The notes below the pieces were generated by a model. That model ran no database searches and was not told the DNA's origin. It saw nothing but the letters and a program-made list of their open reading frames with translations. From Nectonema munidae (Eukaryota > Nematomorpha > Nectonematoida > Nectonematidae), in NCBI GenBank assembly GCA_030549495.1, contig JAUIRK010000987.1, positions 62,001-126,000 of the forward strand: 64,000 bases of DNA, read 5' to 3'. The translations under genes were made by a program, and so were the position numbers. Of the stretch, positions 35,701 through 50,700 are shown piece by piece (position 1 is the stretch's first letter; each line of letters starts with the position of its first letter).

Positions 35701-38700
35701 AAGCAAGGAAAAGTGGAGAGAGCTCATCAGAATCAAAGTTTTTAAATCCAGAAAAATCACTTATCAAGGAATTGATAAAAAAAAAATTAGTTGTTTTGTG
35801 AAGTCAGAATTAAATATATCCATATAACCGGACCATTAATTCAAGAAAAAGCCAAACCTGGACAGCTTAATTTTTCTGCTCCTAATAGCTGCTTGAAATC
35901 TTTCCTTACAAGACATAATATTAAATCCTGCATTTTTCTGGAGAGTGGGCTAAAGTAAGTGAAGACGTCGCTAATTAAATTGGTTTAAAAGAATTCCTGT
36001 TATTTTCAAAAATTATGATAAAAAATTTTTAAATGCCGATGAAACAGCTTTTTAGAGCACTACCTATTGAAAGTTATGCGGTTAAACAAGTCTGACAAAA
36101 ATTCAAAAGAAAGTCTCACTGTAATGTTAGAAAATCCAAAAATCCTCGTTCTTTTCGTAATTTTAATATTGAAAGGTTACCCTTGTTATATAGGAGTAAT
36201 AGCAAGGCTTGGTGGAACAGTCAAATTTTGCAAGAATGGTTAAATATTTTAAATAAGAAAATGAAAGTACAAAAAAGACAAAGTTTGCTTTTAATTGATA
36301 ACAGCGCAGCCCATCCTCCAATTGAAGTGTCAAATGTAAAACTTTTTTTTACCTCTAAGCACAACATCTAAACTGTAACAATGGGCCGCAGGAATTATTA
36401 AAGATTTTAAAACATTCCATAGAAAAAGACTGTTGTGCCATCTTTTATGTCATAAGGGAGATGCTGAGAAGGATTTAGAACTGTTGTTTATGATATGCAA
36501 TAGATTATCTCATTATGGCATTCAGTTCCTACTGATACTATCAAAACATGTTTAAATGTGGATTTGGAGAAAATATATTAGAGAAAGAAAGTTCAAAAGA
36601 AAACAAAGGAAAAGAGAATGAAAGTTGTGAAGATAATAATGGTATAACTAAAACAAGCTTTCAATTCTCTTGAAGTGTTGAAAAAAATTTTCTCCAAAAT
36701 AATACTTGACAGCTTTTTTACAAAGATAAATTAAAGCATGATGACATTTAACTTAACTTCATTTGAAAGGTTTTGATCAATTTTATCGTAGAATGTTTTT
36801 GTTATTGTTCATGAAGTTTTTTGATTTTTATATTTTCAAATGAATAACCCCTGATCATCCCAATGTTCCCAAATGGCAATATTAATAAATAGTAGCAAAA
36901 ATTATTTATACTTATTTAGACTTATATTTTGCTTAATATATCAAATAAAACTAAATAATAATAAAACTTAATATATTAAAAAACCAGGAAAATATGTTAT
37001 ATCAAATAAATCGAATACAATTGATAGGTTGTTCCATTTGCTAGTTAAATGAAAAAATTAAAATTTTATAGAATCTTTATTAGGAACAAGAACGTGAAAA
37101 ACGATACAAAATTTTTCGAAACGGCAACGACTTGTAAGAAGGTACAAAGCATCTATAGATCTCAATCTTTCTGTCGATCACACATCTTTTATACTTTTGC
37201 GCCAAAACATCAAAGATACAATTGAACATAAAAAACTAAAGGTTTCTTCTTCTTAAAACTCTAAACTTTGGTGTTTACAGCAAAAGAAAACTGATACTCA
37301 ACGCACATCACACATTGTTGACAAGTCTAAATGGGTAAAAAAAACCTTTCTTTAACACCACTCTCTAAACAAGAACAAGATTTACTAACCTTAGGCCCTA
37401 AATTCAACCTTTCTTCTCAATCATTTAATCCCAAGTTTTTCCTATCTAAACTGGAAAATTGCATCCAAAACTTTTCGACAATCGAAAAAGAAGAAATACG
37501 TTTAAAATCAGTTAACATCTGCAAACTTCAACCTAACAAAATTGCGCATAATAAAAATAACTTAACCCCTCCTTTCAAAAACACTCTCAAGCAACTAAAG
37601 AGTAAAGAGAACATTACAATTTGCACTGCTGACAAAGGAAATTGTTTTGTTATTCTTGACACGGTTGATTATATTTCAAAAATAAACTCATTACTTCTGG
37701 ACACTTCCTCATATCAAAAAACTTCTCGCTCTAATGCCAACCCCCTAAGTACCGCACAAAAAAGATACAACTCTATGATATACAAATTTTATAAAGAAGG
37801 TAAATTTTCTTTTAAAGAATACAAGAATTTTCATGCTGATTTTTCCGTATATCCTTATTTGTATGGTCTGCCAAAAATACATAAAGCTGCGGTTCCACTC
37901 CGCCCCATTCTCAATTATACTTATTCTCCTTTTTACTCATTTTGCAAGCATTTATCAAAAGTCCTTTCAAATCTTACCAATCAAAACAAGTTATCCGTAA
38001 GAAATTCACAAGATTTTGTTGGTTTACTTAAAGATCTCTCTCTTCATGAAGATGATGTTATGGTTAGCTTTGACGTAGAGTCACTATTTACCTCTATTCC
38101 ACTTGAATATGCACACCAGACCCTCGAAAATGTATTTATGAACTCTCAGTTAGAAAAAATTACAAGCCTCACACCCAAGGATATTTTAGAAATTTTAAAC
38201 CTTATCTGCAGTAACAGTTATTTCACTTTCGACAAGACAATTTATAAGCAAATACACTGTACACCTATGAGCAATCCAATAAGTGGAATTTTGGCCCAAA
38301 TTGTACTTGAGTCTTTGGAAAATTCTCTTCTCTCTACTCTTTCCTATTTTCCTAAACTATATACACGATATGTTGATGATGTCTTTTGCATCATAAACAA
38401 GGATAAAGTTAATTCTTTCCATCTATCTTTAAATACCTTTCACCCATGCCTTAAGTTTACTATAGAGAATGAAGAAAATAATTCTCTTTCCTTTCTCGAT
38501 TGCACAATTAACAGAAGAGGTAATCTTTTACACACAAAAGTTTTTTACAAACCTACCCACACTTACAGATATTTAGATTTTTTATCTGCTCATCCTTTAT
38601 CTCATAAGCTGTCAGTATGTGACACACTATTCACTCGTTCCCTTTTCCTATCCTCGGACTCAACTGAATTAGAAAAAGAGCTTGATAAGGTGAAATCTGT

Positions 38701-41700
38701 GCTTACTTCTAACAACTACCCCAATTCCGTCATCCAGTCATCACTTTCTTCATGCAAAACTCGCTTTGCCTCCAAGAATGATTTTCAAATTGAATCATAC
38801 TTTAAAGATTTTCATAACTTAGTTACCAAGCCAAAACAAATTCGCTTTTCTCATGTTTATGACACCTTTTATTTCAATAGATTAGCTAAAATGTTGCGCC
38901 CCTATAATATTGATTTAGTACCCAAACCTCACAACTACCTACACTCGAACTTTAAGCACAATTTTTTGGAAAATAGTGATCCTTTGAATACAAAAAATTG
39001 TGTGTATAAAGTAAAATGTAATGACTGTCCTGCTTCCTACATTGGTGAAACTGAAAGAACCTTACATACCCGGATCCACGAACACAGGTATCTCTTTAAT
39101 AAAGCACTGCAGAACCGTGATCAGGTAAACAGACACCCCAATAACATGATGCTTCAACACCTCATTACTAATCCAACACACTCTTTCAATTTCGAAGATG
39201 TACGTATCCTTTGCACTTCTCCATCTCCTCATCAACTCTTATTTCTCGAAGCTTGGCATACTTTACGCGAACCCAACTCCATTAACTTACACATCGAAGT
39301 ACCTCAGATATACACCACGTTATAACAACTTCATTCTCTTTGCATTCTTTGCCTACATTTCCCCTCCAGCTAATTAGCTTTGGCTTCATAGCTTTTCACT
39401 TACTGCCCCTTTTTCACATTATTCTTTATTTTACTTGATAAAGAAACGTTGCCGTTTCGAAAAATTTTGTATCGTTTTTCACGTTCTTGTTTCTAATAAA
39501 GATTCTATAAAATTTTAATTTTTTCATATCAAATAAAAACATATTTTTTATTAACATGGGACGTAACGGGTTAAATTTATTTGATACATGTCTTTTCTTT
39601 AAAAGAGATGTCAAAGGTTGGGCAGGGGATTGAACTTTAACTAATATGCCGTGGATTCGAACAACAATTTGTTACGGTTTTTGGTTTACGCACTTTAATA
39701 AATGGTTAATCAGAAAAGTCGCTAATTCAAAACTCACTAGGTAGCAGTGATGGGCAAACTATGAAGCTGAAAACGTTAAAATGAGTGTACGTTATTATTA
39801 TTTTATCAAGACATTCTTTACAAAAAATATTAAAGTGTTTTTGACAGCAATTATTACATAACACACACACACACTTTTAATATTATTCTGTGTTTTGTTC
39901 TTTAGAATAACAAGCTTTCCTTTTTGAAGTTTTAAGAATGTAATGTTTTCTAATAATTTCTGTTTTCGATTTCTCTTTGTATACTTGACACCCTCGATGA
40001 CAAATTAAGTTTGTGCGTGGGTATTTTGCTTCTATGGTTGCTTTGAAACCTTTCTTTGGTTGTTAATTTTGAAAAATACCTGACATTTTTGAACTATAAT
40101 ATTAAAAATGTTAACAATGAATCTTTTCTCTCGCCTTTCTTCTCTACAATAATATGTGAAGTGGAGTATAAGCTAAGATTTGATCTACACAATCAACGTG
40201 ACTCATTGAAAAATTTGATTTTTCATCCTTTTCTAATTTTTGACTACAATGATATTCTCCATACTGATGATGATCACTACCTTAAAATAATTAACTCACC
40301 TTTTTTATCGTGGTAAATTGAAAGATGAACAGTTTTCTCATTATGTACTTTTTTTCTCAATGTCCAATTTCTGACGAATTGCGATGAAACTTATTTACAA
40401 AAATGTTATTCAATTAAATCAATGTGAAAAAAAGAGTGAGCCTTTTTCTTGAAAAAATCCCTATAAAAGTAATTCAATGAATCAATAAAAAATTAATCAC
40501 ATCTTTACTGAAAACGTAGCTACCAGCAGTCAAGTTTATTTCGGTATTTAAAAACTTTTCATTATTTCATTTACCAGCTCTAAAACACAATTTTTTTGAC
40601 CATATTTATCTTTTTTGCCTTTAATCAAAGTTTTGAGAGGATCTTTTGGCGAAAATGATTTTCGTAAAATTTAATCAAGGCAGATGCTAGAATTAGGTTC
40701 TGGAAACTTGCAGACAAATTCTGGATTCTGCAAGCACATTCTTCATTTTTTCCACCAACTTTGAACATAAAATGTTCAAATCTTTTTGTGCCATCACTTC
40801 TGATTCTTTTTATTTTTCGATTTCCGTTACTCTCTTTGACTTCTGTATAGGAAACTTTACCTAGCATTATATAACGACCAATTTCAAGGAGCAATTTCAA
40901 GAGGTAAAGGATAAATAGTAACAGTGTAGTAATCTTTTATATAAGAATCTAAACTCCTATTAAAATTTTGAATTCTTATATGTTTACCTTTGTGGGTATT
41001 CAACAAATGAAATCCAAAGTACTGATATAAATCTTCTTTTGTGAGCAAATCCCTTGAAAATTCAGCATTTATATCTCTATAGTTTTCATTTGTCTAAAAT
41101 AAAATCGATAGTTGTTCAGCACTGTTCATAAGTATCAGTTCTATTTTCTTTATCATATATTACTATTATTTTTTAACATACAAATATACTAACTCTTTTC
41201 TCGTTTTCCTTTTGTTGTATTTACTTAAGTGATTCTTTCTCACTACAAACTTTTGTTTGATCGCACTAAAATTGATTTGATTTGATAGACATATGGTGAA
41301 TGATATAAAATTCACTTATGGTGACGTTTTGAAATGATTAACTTGAGGAATTTTTTTTTGTTTTTTTATATATAAGATATGATTTAAGCAGAAAGAACAA
41401 ATGAAACGTAATGATTTGGTTAAAATAGAAAAGGCTAACCAATTCATTCAATGTTTTCTTTCTAGATAATGAGGATAATGAAATCTAATTTAAATCATTG
41501 TGAAGTTACTAATTTATTGCTGGTAAATAAATGTTTATTGTGGATTTCATTTGATTGAATCCTTTTTATTGAAGTTCATAAATCTCAATATACTCGCATT
41601 GAAATCTGGTGCGCTGACTCGTGGTATAATAAAAGCATCGTGTGGTAAAAAATTAAAACAGATTAAGCATACGTAAAGGCCTTGAAAGATAAAAAAATTT

Positions 41701-44700
41701 CCGAAAAACATCATTAGAAAAATGGAGTCGGTGAAAATTGTAGTATTGACTAGATTCAAAAACGCATTAACACATCGATGCATTTTAGGCTTTTTCGCTG
41801 GTATCAAAATGTCTGCCGGGTCCTTGGCATCTTCCAATTGGTGAACCTATTTAAAATATATACAAAAAAACAAATGAGCAAACACGTGAACATGATATGA
41901 TATACATGAGAAATAAAGATAAAATATTTTCCTACTTGGTGAGAAGGAGACATATGTGCAATTGGTGTGTTCATAACTACAGTACAATCTCGTTATGTCG
42001 AAGTTTTTCCCTATCCCCAACTCATAATAGCATTATTATACGTTAAACACTACGCTTATTTGGAAGTTGGATAAGTCGAACGTTCTTTTAACTCGAACCA
42101 TATTTGTTGTCCATGATAACATGACATCATTATATAAAGTACCCATATTTCGAAGTACAAGAAACAACCATGAAAAGCAAAGGCTCACATTACAATATCA
42201 CTTATTCTCATGACACGTGCTCTTTTTATGAAAAAGTTTTATATCCACCTTTCAGCATACATTTGCTAATTTAGTGAAAAGTATATTATAGTGGCAAGTA
42301 TGGTCTCTCTTTTATTTGATACGCACTTTCTTAAATTACCTTTTTTAAATCACTTCAATATCATTTTTGTAATTTATATTCTTTAAAATTAGTTAATATG
42401 AGTAAACATTTATCATTATTTAATTTTAATTTTGAGTGACTTAAACTTAGTACAGTAACTCAAAATTATAACTGACAGATGAATAACTAAGTAGATTATT
42501 TCTTTCTATAAAATTATTTGAAATCTAGATTACATCAAAGTTAGTTTTATTGTTTTCTCTGTGTGCCTCTGCTCATCTTTAATTTCAATTTTAAAAATGG
42601 CAAAAACAAAAAGAAACTCATTGTACATAAAATTAATCAAAAATTCGAGCAATTGAAGAAGTTGAAAAGGGAAAGAAATAAATTGAAGTAACTAAAGAGT
42701 TCAATGTTCCTCTCAATACTTTGTCAACGTGGATAAAAGCTTCCTGTAAAATTAAAGAAAGTTATGAAAATAGTGGCCATGAGGATAAAAGACTTCGTTT
42801 ATGTAAGTTCTCAGATGTTGAAGAAGCGCTTTATTTGTGGTTTAAGTTAATATTCCAATTTCTGCACCAATATTGGAAACAAAAGTGTTAAAACTTGGCA
42901 AAGATATGAAACATCGTGATTTTAAATGTAGTGAAGGATGGATTAACCCAAATCATCCCATCGCCAGTTTAAACTGATGCAGACGATATCTTGATTTTAA
43001 GGTATTTTTACATCAAATTACTTAATCTGGTCTGCTTTCTCTGGGGTGACATGGGTTACTCGTTTTAAAGATCGGTATGATATTGCTTTTAGAAGTATTA
43101 GTGGAGAAAGTAACAGTGTTAAAGATGACCAAGTGAAGACATGGTTTCATGCTACACTCCCTTCAATACTTGCTACGTATTCACCGAATGATGTATATAA
43201 TGCAGATGAGTTTGGTTTGTTCTACAAATTATTACCTTCAAAGTCTTTGACATTCAAAGAAGAAAAGTGTTTAGGTGGTAAGCTTTCAAAAGAAAGGCTC
43301 ACCATTTTAGTTTGCACAAACAACTGGCAGACACAAGTTCCCTTTAAATGTCATTGGCAAATCACCCAAACCTAGATGTTTTAAAAGTGTTAAATCGTTA
43401 CCCACTGATTAGACTGCCAAATTCCAAGTTTCTTGATTTTAGCTTTTTGGATGCTCTACAACTGTTACAATGTGCCTGGTCTTCTGTTACTCTTTCTACA
43501 ATATCAAACTGATTTGCACATGCTGGATTTTTTAATTCTCCCAAAAGAAACACATTGGAGTACACAAATGATGTGAAAAACATGAATGTGGAGATGTTGT
43601 TGTTTCAAACAGCAGAACAAGCAGGCATCACCCTACTTGGTTCTTTTAATGATTATATTTGTGTTGATGACAACATTGTTACAAGTGCTCCTCTAACAGA
43701 TGAAGAGATAGTAAACACTGTTAATGAAAAATACAAAAAATCTAATGGAACCGATGAAGAATCAAACAACTCACAAGTATCAACAAAAGAAGCGCCAAGT
43801 CCTTCAACTGCATTAACTTTATGCTCGGAAGACTTTTTTTTCAAATGCATGAAAATTCTTCTGATATGTTCAACTATATAACTAAGTTGCAAAATTTTAT
43901 TGAGAATGTGAAAAGAAAAAAAATGAAGCAATCTGTAATTGAAAATTTTTCCTGCATAACATTTATTTGTAGATCAATATTTGTGTCTCGAACTTTGCCT
44001 GTGTTGAAGTTTTTAGATTGTCGATTGAAGTTCGACACAACAAGATTTTACTGTATATATAGCTAGCTAATGTTGATACTTAATAATTTTCTGGTTATAA
44101 ATAAGGTATCCATTTTTGGGTATTGGTAACTAAATATAGCCGTACGATTTTTGTGCATTCATCTTATTGAGAATGGATATACGACCAACCATTAGAAGGC
44201 CTAGCAACCCACGATGTAAATGAATAAAATGAAATTTCTTAGACATATTTCTTTTAAAATTACCAAATATAAATTTGGAAATTTGCAACTTATTGAGAAG
44301 CATTTTCTTGAGTTTAAAGTATAGGGAAATAAAAATAGAATCATCTCATTGATAACCTTGGCTACTAATGATTTAAAATTGAAGGAAAAGTACAACATGC
44401 TATACAATTTTTAAAAGCAGGTTGATTGTATGAAAATATAATAGCAATTTTAAAAAGACTGAATTACCTAATACAAATAAAACCTTTGCTATATATTAGC
44501 AAAAGGGATCTAAATCCAAAATCGTGATTTTTTCCTCGATTACTTTTGGATAAGTGAAAAGATCCGGCCAGAAGAGATAACCACATAAGACTCTTTTAAA
44601 AGAAAAATTAATATAAGAAGCACAAACGTACTTTTAGTGGTATAGACGTGATGCTAGCAATGTATGACGGCATATCAGGTGCCTCTTTGAACATTTTTAA

Positions 44701-47700
44701 ATTTTGAACACTTCCAGTGTAGAAAATATCTTTCTTGTATAAAGGGCGATAAAATTCATTGATATTCGGAATCTCTATGTAATTTACTTGCTGATCGTGA
44801 TCTAAAATAAAACATAAGAGTGAAAAGTTAGAAATAGCGCTGAAGAGTCATTTTTTCAAATAATTTCGTTAAAAACAATAAGGCTTTGGAATAATTTTAT
44901 TTAAAAAAGTTTACTCCAAGAGTGCATATCAAATCACTTTAGTTAAAGAGGTTTTGATATTAAAATCATATGTGGTCTGATAAAAGAACCACAATTAAAT
45001 CTTAACAATTCATTTTTAAATGAACTCCATCAAAATTATTCTATAAATCTATAAGATAGTTTTGGAATTATACAACTCGAAATTCGGTCATAAAGAAGGA
45101 AAGTCGATCACCAACTCCGAGTGTCGTAGGAATAGCAAATCAAAGACAAACGTGAGGGCTTACTTAAAATCAGTTTCTATTATGGGAAAATATCATCTAA
45201 AAAGACACCTCTCCAAACACTCATCTCTTTAAGAAAATTCTTAAGTTCAAAAAAGGAAAATAAATTCAAAAAAATTGAATAAGCAGGCGATAAATTTACA
45301 TAACGATACATAAATATCATTCGTGTTAGTTATACTGTTAGCGCCAAAATTGCAAACATTTGAAAACTATTCCAATGCTGAATTTATGAAAATATGTTTA
45401 TATTTTGTGTCCAGATATAAAAAGAAATTTGTAATTTTGGTTTGTCTCTCAAAACTATAACAAGAGGCGAATTTGCTACCAAGGTAGAAATAGGCCAATG
45501 GGGCATATCTGGAACGACCGAGGCGACACACCCCTCTCCCAATAAATTTGAATTCTCTCAATCTCTTGTATTTGGGGTCAGCAAGCGATCTTTCTCGATG
45601 GAGAGCTAATTATTAAATAATTAAGAGTATCCTACAAATAGAAAGTAGACACAAATGTATAATGTGAAGATGCACATAAATGAATAACCCTATTCTTGCT
45701 ATGTTAAAAACGTTGTGTAGTTATGCGATATTTTGGTGCAAGCATACATTTAGATCGATTTCATTTTAAATCATATTATCAAGCATCTTGTCTTCTTTTT
45801 GTGTCGTGACAGAAGTATAGTGCATTTAAATTACCATCTAGGTGGGGGAAGGGTGCGTCTCTCAAATCTATATCTTTATTTACATTAGTTAAAAGAGCTT
45901 GTGAGCAGACTTCCCATATTACCTTTCTTCTTTTAAGGCTAAGTCTTTCAATATTTAAAATCTATTTTTAAAATTAATTTTCGATTCATCTAATATATAA
46001 TAATGCAGGAATTTAGGGAGCGCGCAAATTTTTTTATAACACATAACTATATAAGAAAGTATTCTCTAAAATTGAAAGCTTGAAAAGTATATCCTTATTG
46101 ATTAATGTGAATGAAAGAGTTAAAAGAATACACAAGTTAGGGAAAAGCGCTTATTATTTTAGAATTGAAAGAATAAAGTCGTTAGAATTCAAGTTTATAG
46201 TATCTTTATTTTTAAACATTCTTTCATTTTTTTTAAAGATTTCCTTGAATACTTCGAAATATTTTTACAATAATTTTTTGTTAATAAAACTTAGAAGTAT
46301 GTAAATGAGTATAATTTTATTGATAAAAGTTATGTTTGTTTTTAAAATTGCCCCTTGTGATATTGTGAATAATGGTAAAGGGTAGATTTGCCTTTAATAA
46401 AGATTGGTTTTAAGAGATCAGATACAGCTGTAATCATTTCAGTACAGTAAAGGAATCCTAGTCCTTCTATAAATGAGTTATTGTATGCTTTTCAATGCGT
46501 TAAATTTGTAGGGTTTATTTTGTGTAGAAACTATTTCATTATCACGTAATTATGCCCTTTCATTTAGGGAATTGAGTAGCTAATTCATATAAATTTGAGG
46601 TTTGTAGAAAACTTTATTCCAAAATTTTAAGACTTTTAATTTCTATTTAAAAGACCCAATGTAGGACTTCATACTTGTCAATTCCTAGAACCAAGTTCTA
46701 AATGCATTTTAAAAAAATTTACCTTACTAACTGAAACATGTGTAGTTAGTAGCAATGATATGAAAATTATATAGGATGATAGGAACATATAATGATAGGA
46801 AACATTTCGTTGCTAATAAATTTTGCATTTGTAAATTTTAATTTCAAACATCAAAGTGTCTCATTACAGAGTGATCAATACGCGTAACCAATTACTTTGA
46901 TATGAACCAGACCTTTTGAGAATTGGTGAGAAAATTAATCTCTTTCTTTGTATAAATGGATTTCGGGCCCTTGATCGGCGCTGAAAAGTCCCTGTCTAGC
47001 TGTTTCTGAATAAGTAGGTGTGGTTTCATCATCACTCTCTGGAGTGCCACAATCTTTTGTTGTATATGGTGCTCAGTCCGCCCGGTTCAAACTATAGACG
47101 GTATAGTCCTGTATTGATCTGGATATTATGAGGACATGACTGAACAGATCTACGCATACATACACCAATGCACTAATACAGAGATATTTTAAATGCATCT
47201 TAAACATCCTATATTTTCAACAAAGATCTATGCATTTATTTCTACATGTGAACACAAAACATCCATTTATGAATAATGCTAAATGTGATATCAGGAGGAA
47301 TCTCATTTAATACGGAGATGGGTGCGTCTTTTCAAAGGCTTGTTCGCAATAAAAACTTAGTTTTAAAGAAACAAAACGATGAGTGCTAAATTCCTTCCAG
47401 TCAAATAGTAATTACGGTTCATTTTCAGGCTTATATAAAAAAAATTGAAGAAGATAAACTCAATTTACCATATATAGATGCTTGTGTTTTCTGCGATGGA
47501 AGCATTAGAAGAGAGGATGACACTTTGTTTTTTGGAGTTAAAAGAGTGGAGTAAAAAACTTTGTCTTTCAAAGGTTGAAGAAAACTTCTGCTTTGTTTAA
47601 CGCAGGTTTCTCTTTTTGTTGACTTCCTCGATGGTTCTTTTTTCTGGTTCATTTTAAGTGTTGAGCTATGATGACGGTTAGATACGCACTCAGATAGGGA

Positions 47701-50700
47701 GCACATGACTTGTTGACTCTTAAACTCTTTCACCCCAGATGATGTAGAAATGGTATTCTCAAAAGTTTTCCCTGTTGTAAAAACAGTGGGCAAAGAATAG
47801 TTAGAAGTTGAAGCAAATCCGTGACGGTGTGGTTTATGATTGGAAGACTTAAACGAAGATCGCTTATTAGTGTTAGAATGCACAACTTTATCACAACTGT
47901 CATTATTTTGTGATGATTGTGAAGGTAATTCGGAAGTTTCATTATTTTTTGAATTTGCATCATCCTTCTTATTAGAGGACTCTTGTTCTCCATCAAGGTT
48001 CCTTTCATTTTCTTCATCATTTTCAAAGAAAAAAACTTCTGGCTCCTCGTCAATTCTATCCAACTTAAAGCGACTGTTATCTTCATACTTCATATCAGCG
48101 TCCTTATAAGCCTTGATTCTCTGGAGAAGAGGAGGCATTTTGTGGGATTTAAAAGGCTTTATAGGTCGCATTAGTAGAGCTGAAACAATTGCATGCAATG
48201 TAATGGCAGCGTATATGCACAAACAACCTCTCCATCCGTATTTATTCAGCAAAAAATTAGAAAGAGGTCCAAAGAAGCACATCCCAACTCCAGAACCGGA
48301 CACAGCAAGCGCCATTGCTATATGCCTTTTGTGCTCAAAATAATAGCCCACAACGACAATCGCTGGCAAAAATATCAAACCAAAGCCAACGCCTAAAATA
48401 AACAGTAAAAGTATACAAAATAACAAGTATTTCACATTTATTAATTTTCAAAAATTATTATAAAAGAATTTTTGACCAATGAAGACCTAGCGATTATTAC
48501 CCAACATTATACTTGCACTGTAGGCTCTCTCAACCCCACCATAACTGCGCTAATTTTATCAAGTTAAATTACGTTGTTTGTAATTCTGATTGCATAAATA
48601 CCTTCGAGCCCAATGGTTTTCAAACTGGAGTTTGAGGAGCTCTAGAACAATCTCGAATCAGTTCCATGGGGATCTAAGAAGGGGTCACTAAGTGGATCAT
48701 TTTGCACAATATATTGCATCCATATTGGGTCATTTGCGATTTTTACAAAACTCTTAGCAGTAGAACCACTGAAAAAGAAATATTTGGCAAGGTGAAATTT
48801 TTTTACAGCACATGTTATTAAGGCAATTCAAGCAATTTCTTGTTGTTCTAGTTTTTAGATTCTAAGTAAAAATTTCAAGATTTAATTGGTACCATGCGCG
48901 CTATTCATCGCCAAGCCTTAAAAAACCATATCTTTTGGTTAGAAAAATATTCTCAATGATTAAAAATTTGGTATTTAATTGAAGTAAATGCCTACAAATC
49001 TTGTTTGTTTTCAGATTTATGCAAGGAAAATCATTTCGAAACACTCTTGCAACAAAAGGAAAAGTTTCGAAGTGATACTAAGGAAGGAAATGCAGCAATT
49101 TCTGCAAAGCAAACTAGAGATGCATGTAGAATTTTCTGATGTCCATTTTCGAATATTCCAATCATTTTTAGTGAACATATTTGAATCTATGAATTTCTTT
49201 AAACTTGGGGTGCAAGGAAAAGAGATCACAGTACTTCATTGTAAAAAAATGACACCGCTTGAAATGAAGTTGGAATAATTGCATTCTTTGACAAGAAAAA
49301 TTTTGCTCGATTATTGAACATATTTGTTGATGAAAATAAGATTTTCATTAATGAAGTGGTGCTGGAGACCATAAAACACCTTTTAGCATATCTTTAGAAA
49401 ACAAACTTTTCTTTATTTTCCTAACCTATTAAAATTTGAAAAATATTATCAATTTATCAAAACCGCGTTTATAATCGCAATTAGTAATCTGGCCTCAGAA
49501 GACTTCTTATTTAAAGAACAGTTTATTGATTTGGTTAATGGTTGAAGTTTGAAATACCGCATAGCGATTTTTCGATTGAAATGGGAGAGATGGTTGCAAG
49601 GATTGCTCTGAAAGCTAATTCGCTTTGCCACTACATATGAGAGTGAGCAAGCGTTTTCCATGCTACTTGCCATTGAAACCAAATCCCGAAACAGATTTGA
49701 AGGGAGTAATGATATAAAAGTTGCATTGGTCAAAACAGCTAAATTTAGACAAACTGGTTTAGGCGCCATCCATCTGGAGATTTGGATTGTTCAGACAATT
49801 TTTGAATAAACAATGGCGCCGATTTTTTAGTACAGTAGTTTATATGTTTATTTATTTTTTTTAAACGAGACCCCGTACATTAAAATATGTTAGAACGCTA
49901 CGCCGAAAATTTGTAGAATGTTTGTGAACAACCCTTCAAGCTCAACATGGGAACAAAAGCACTCATATATGATAGATCACTACTCATCCGATGTAATTAA
50001 GTCTATTACCAATTATTGAAACGGATGGTCACAGTCTACCTGTATAAGATATGACATGCTCTAACCAAGTGAAGGTTTTATACCATGACTAAAAATGGTT
50101 TCTTTTGTAAATCTTTAGGGAGCTAAATTTTTAGTTGAACCGATTTTATATTTGGTGTTCGAAGGTTAAACATGTCTTTGTCTTCTAAAAATCATATGGA
50201 AAGGGTTCTATTAGAGCACTCATTGGTAATACAGTCAGACCTCATTTAGTCGACAGCCGATTATTCGACAACCCCACTATCCGATGCAAAATTGATGAGG
50301 AGCTAAAAGATATTTCTCAGCCTCTCCTCACTAATTGTCAGCAAGCTTGGTTCATATCAAATGAATTGGTTAGGTGGATTGATTACTCTGTACTGAATTA
50401 CATTGTTGGTTAAAATTAAAATTTAAAATTTTTAGCAACGAAATGTTACCAAACTATATTAGTAATACAGAAAAACAAAAAATCATTTTATATAATCTTC
50501 ATATTCTAACTACATATATATTCAGTCAGTAGAGTTAAATAAAAAAAATAAAAAAAGAGTTAACAAAAAAAGAGTTAAATTTAAATATATTTAAAGGTTG
50601 CACAAATAAAAAAATAATTTTGAATATAAATATTTTTTATTCAGTTTTTTCATTTCATACACGGGCAAAACTGTCGATCTTGCACTCTAATCGAAAATAC

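Larger units (their letters stand above)
31661..41672. other. SLC16-like intron 6 (10 kb, element-rich)
   Basis: The largest intron. It holds, left to right, a hAT (31.9-34.4 kb), a Penelope-like tail (35.3-35.5), a pogo/Tigger remnant (35.5-36.7) and a Penelope-like element (37.0-39.5). The 39.6-41.6 kb stretch shows nothing recognised apart from a short CA repeat at about 39860. Confidence 0.75.

Noticed and set aside
37051-39525. LTR retrotransposon
   Set aside because: The terminal repeats are inverted, not direct. There is no protease, integrase or RNase H, and RT plus GIY-YIG identifies a Penelope-like element.
47840-48396. Plus-strand open frames of 60-90 residues
   Set aside because: They lie opposite exon 4 of the transporter, whose reading is fixed by splice phases and family motifs.
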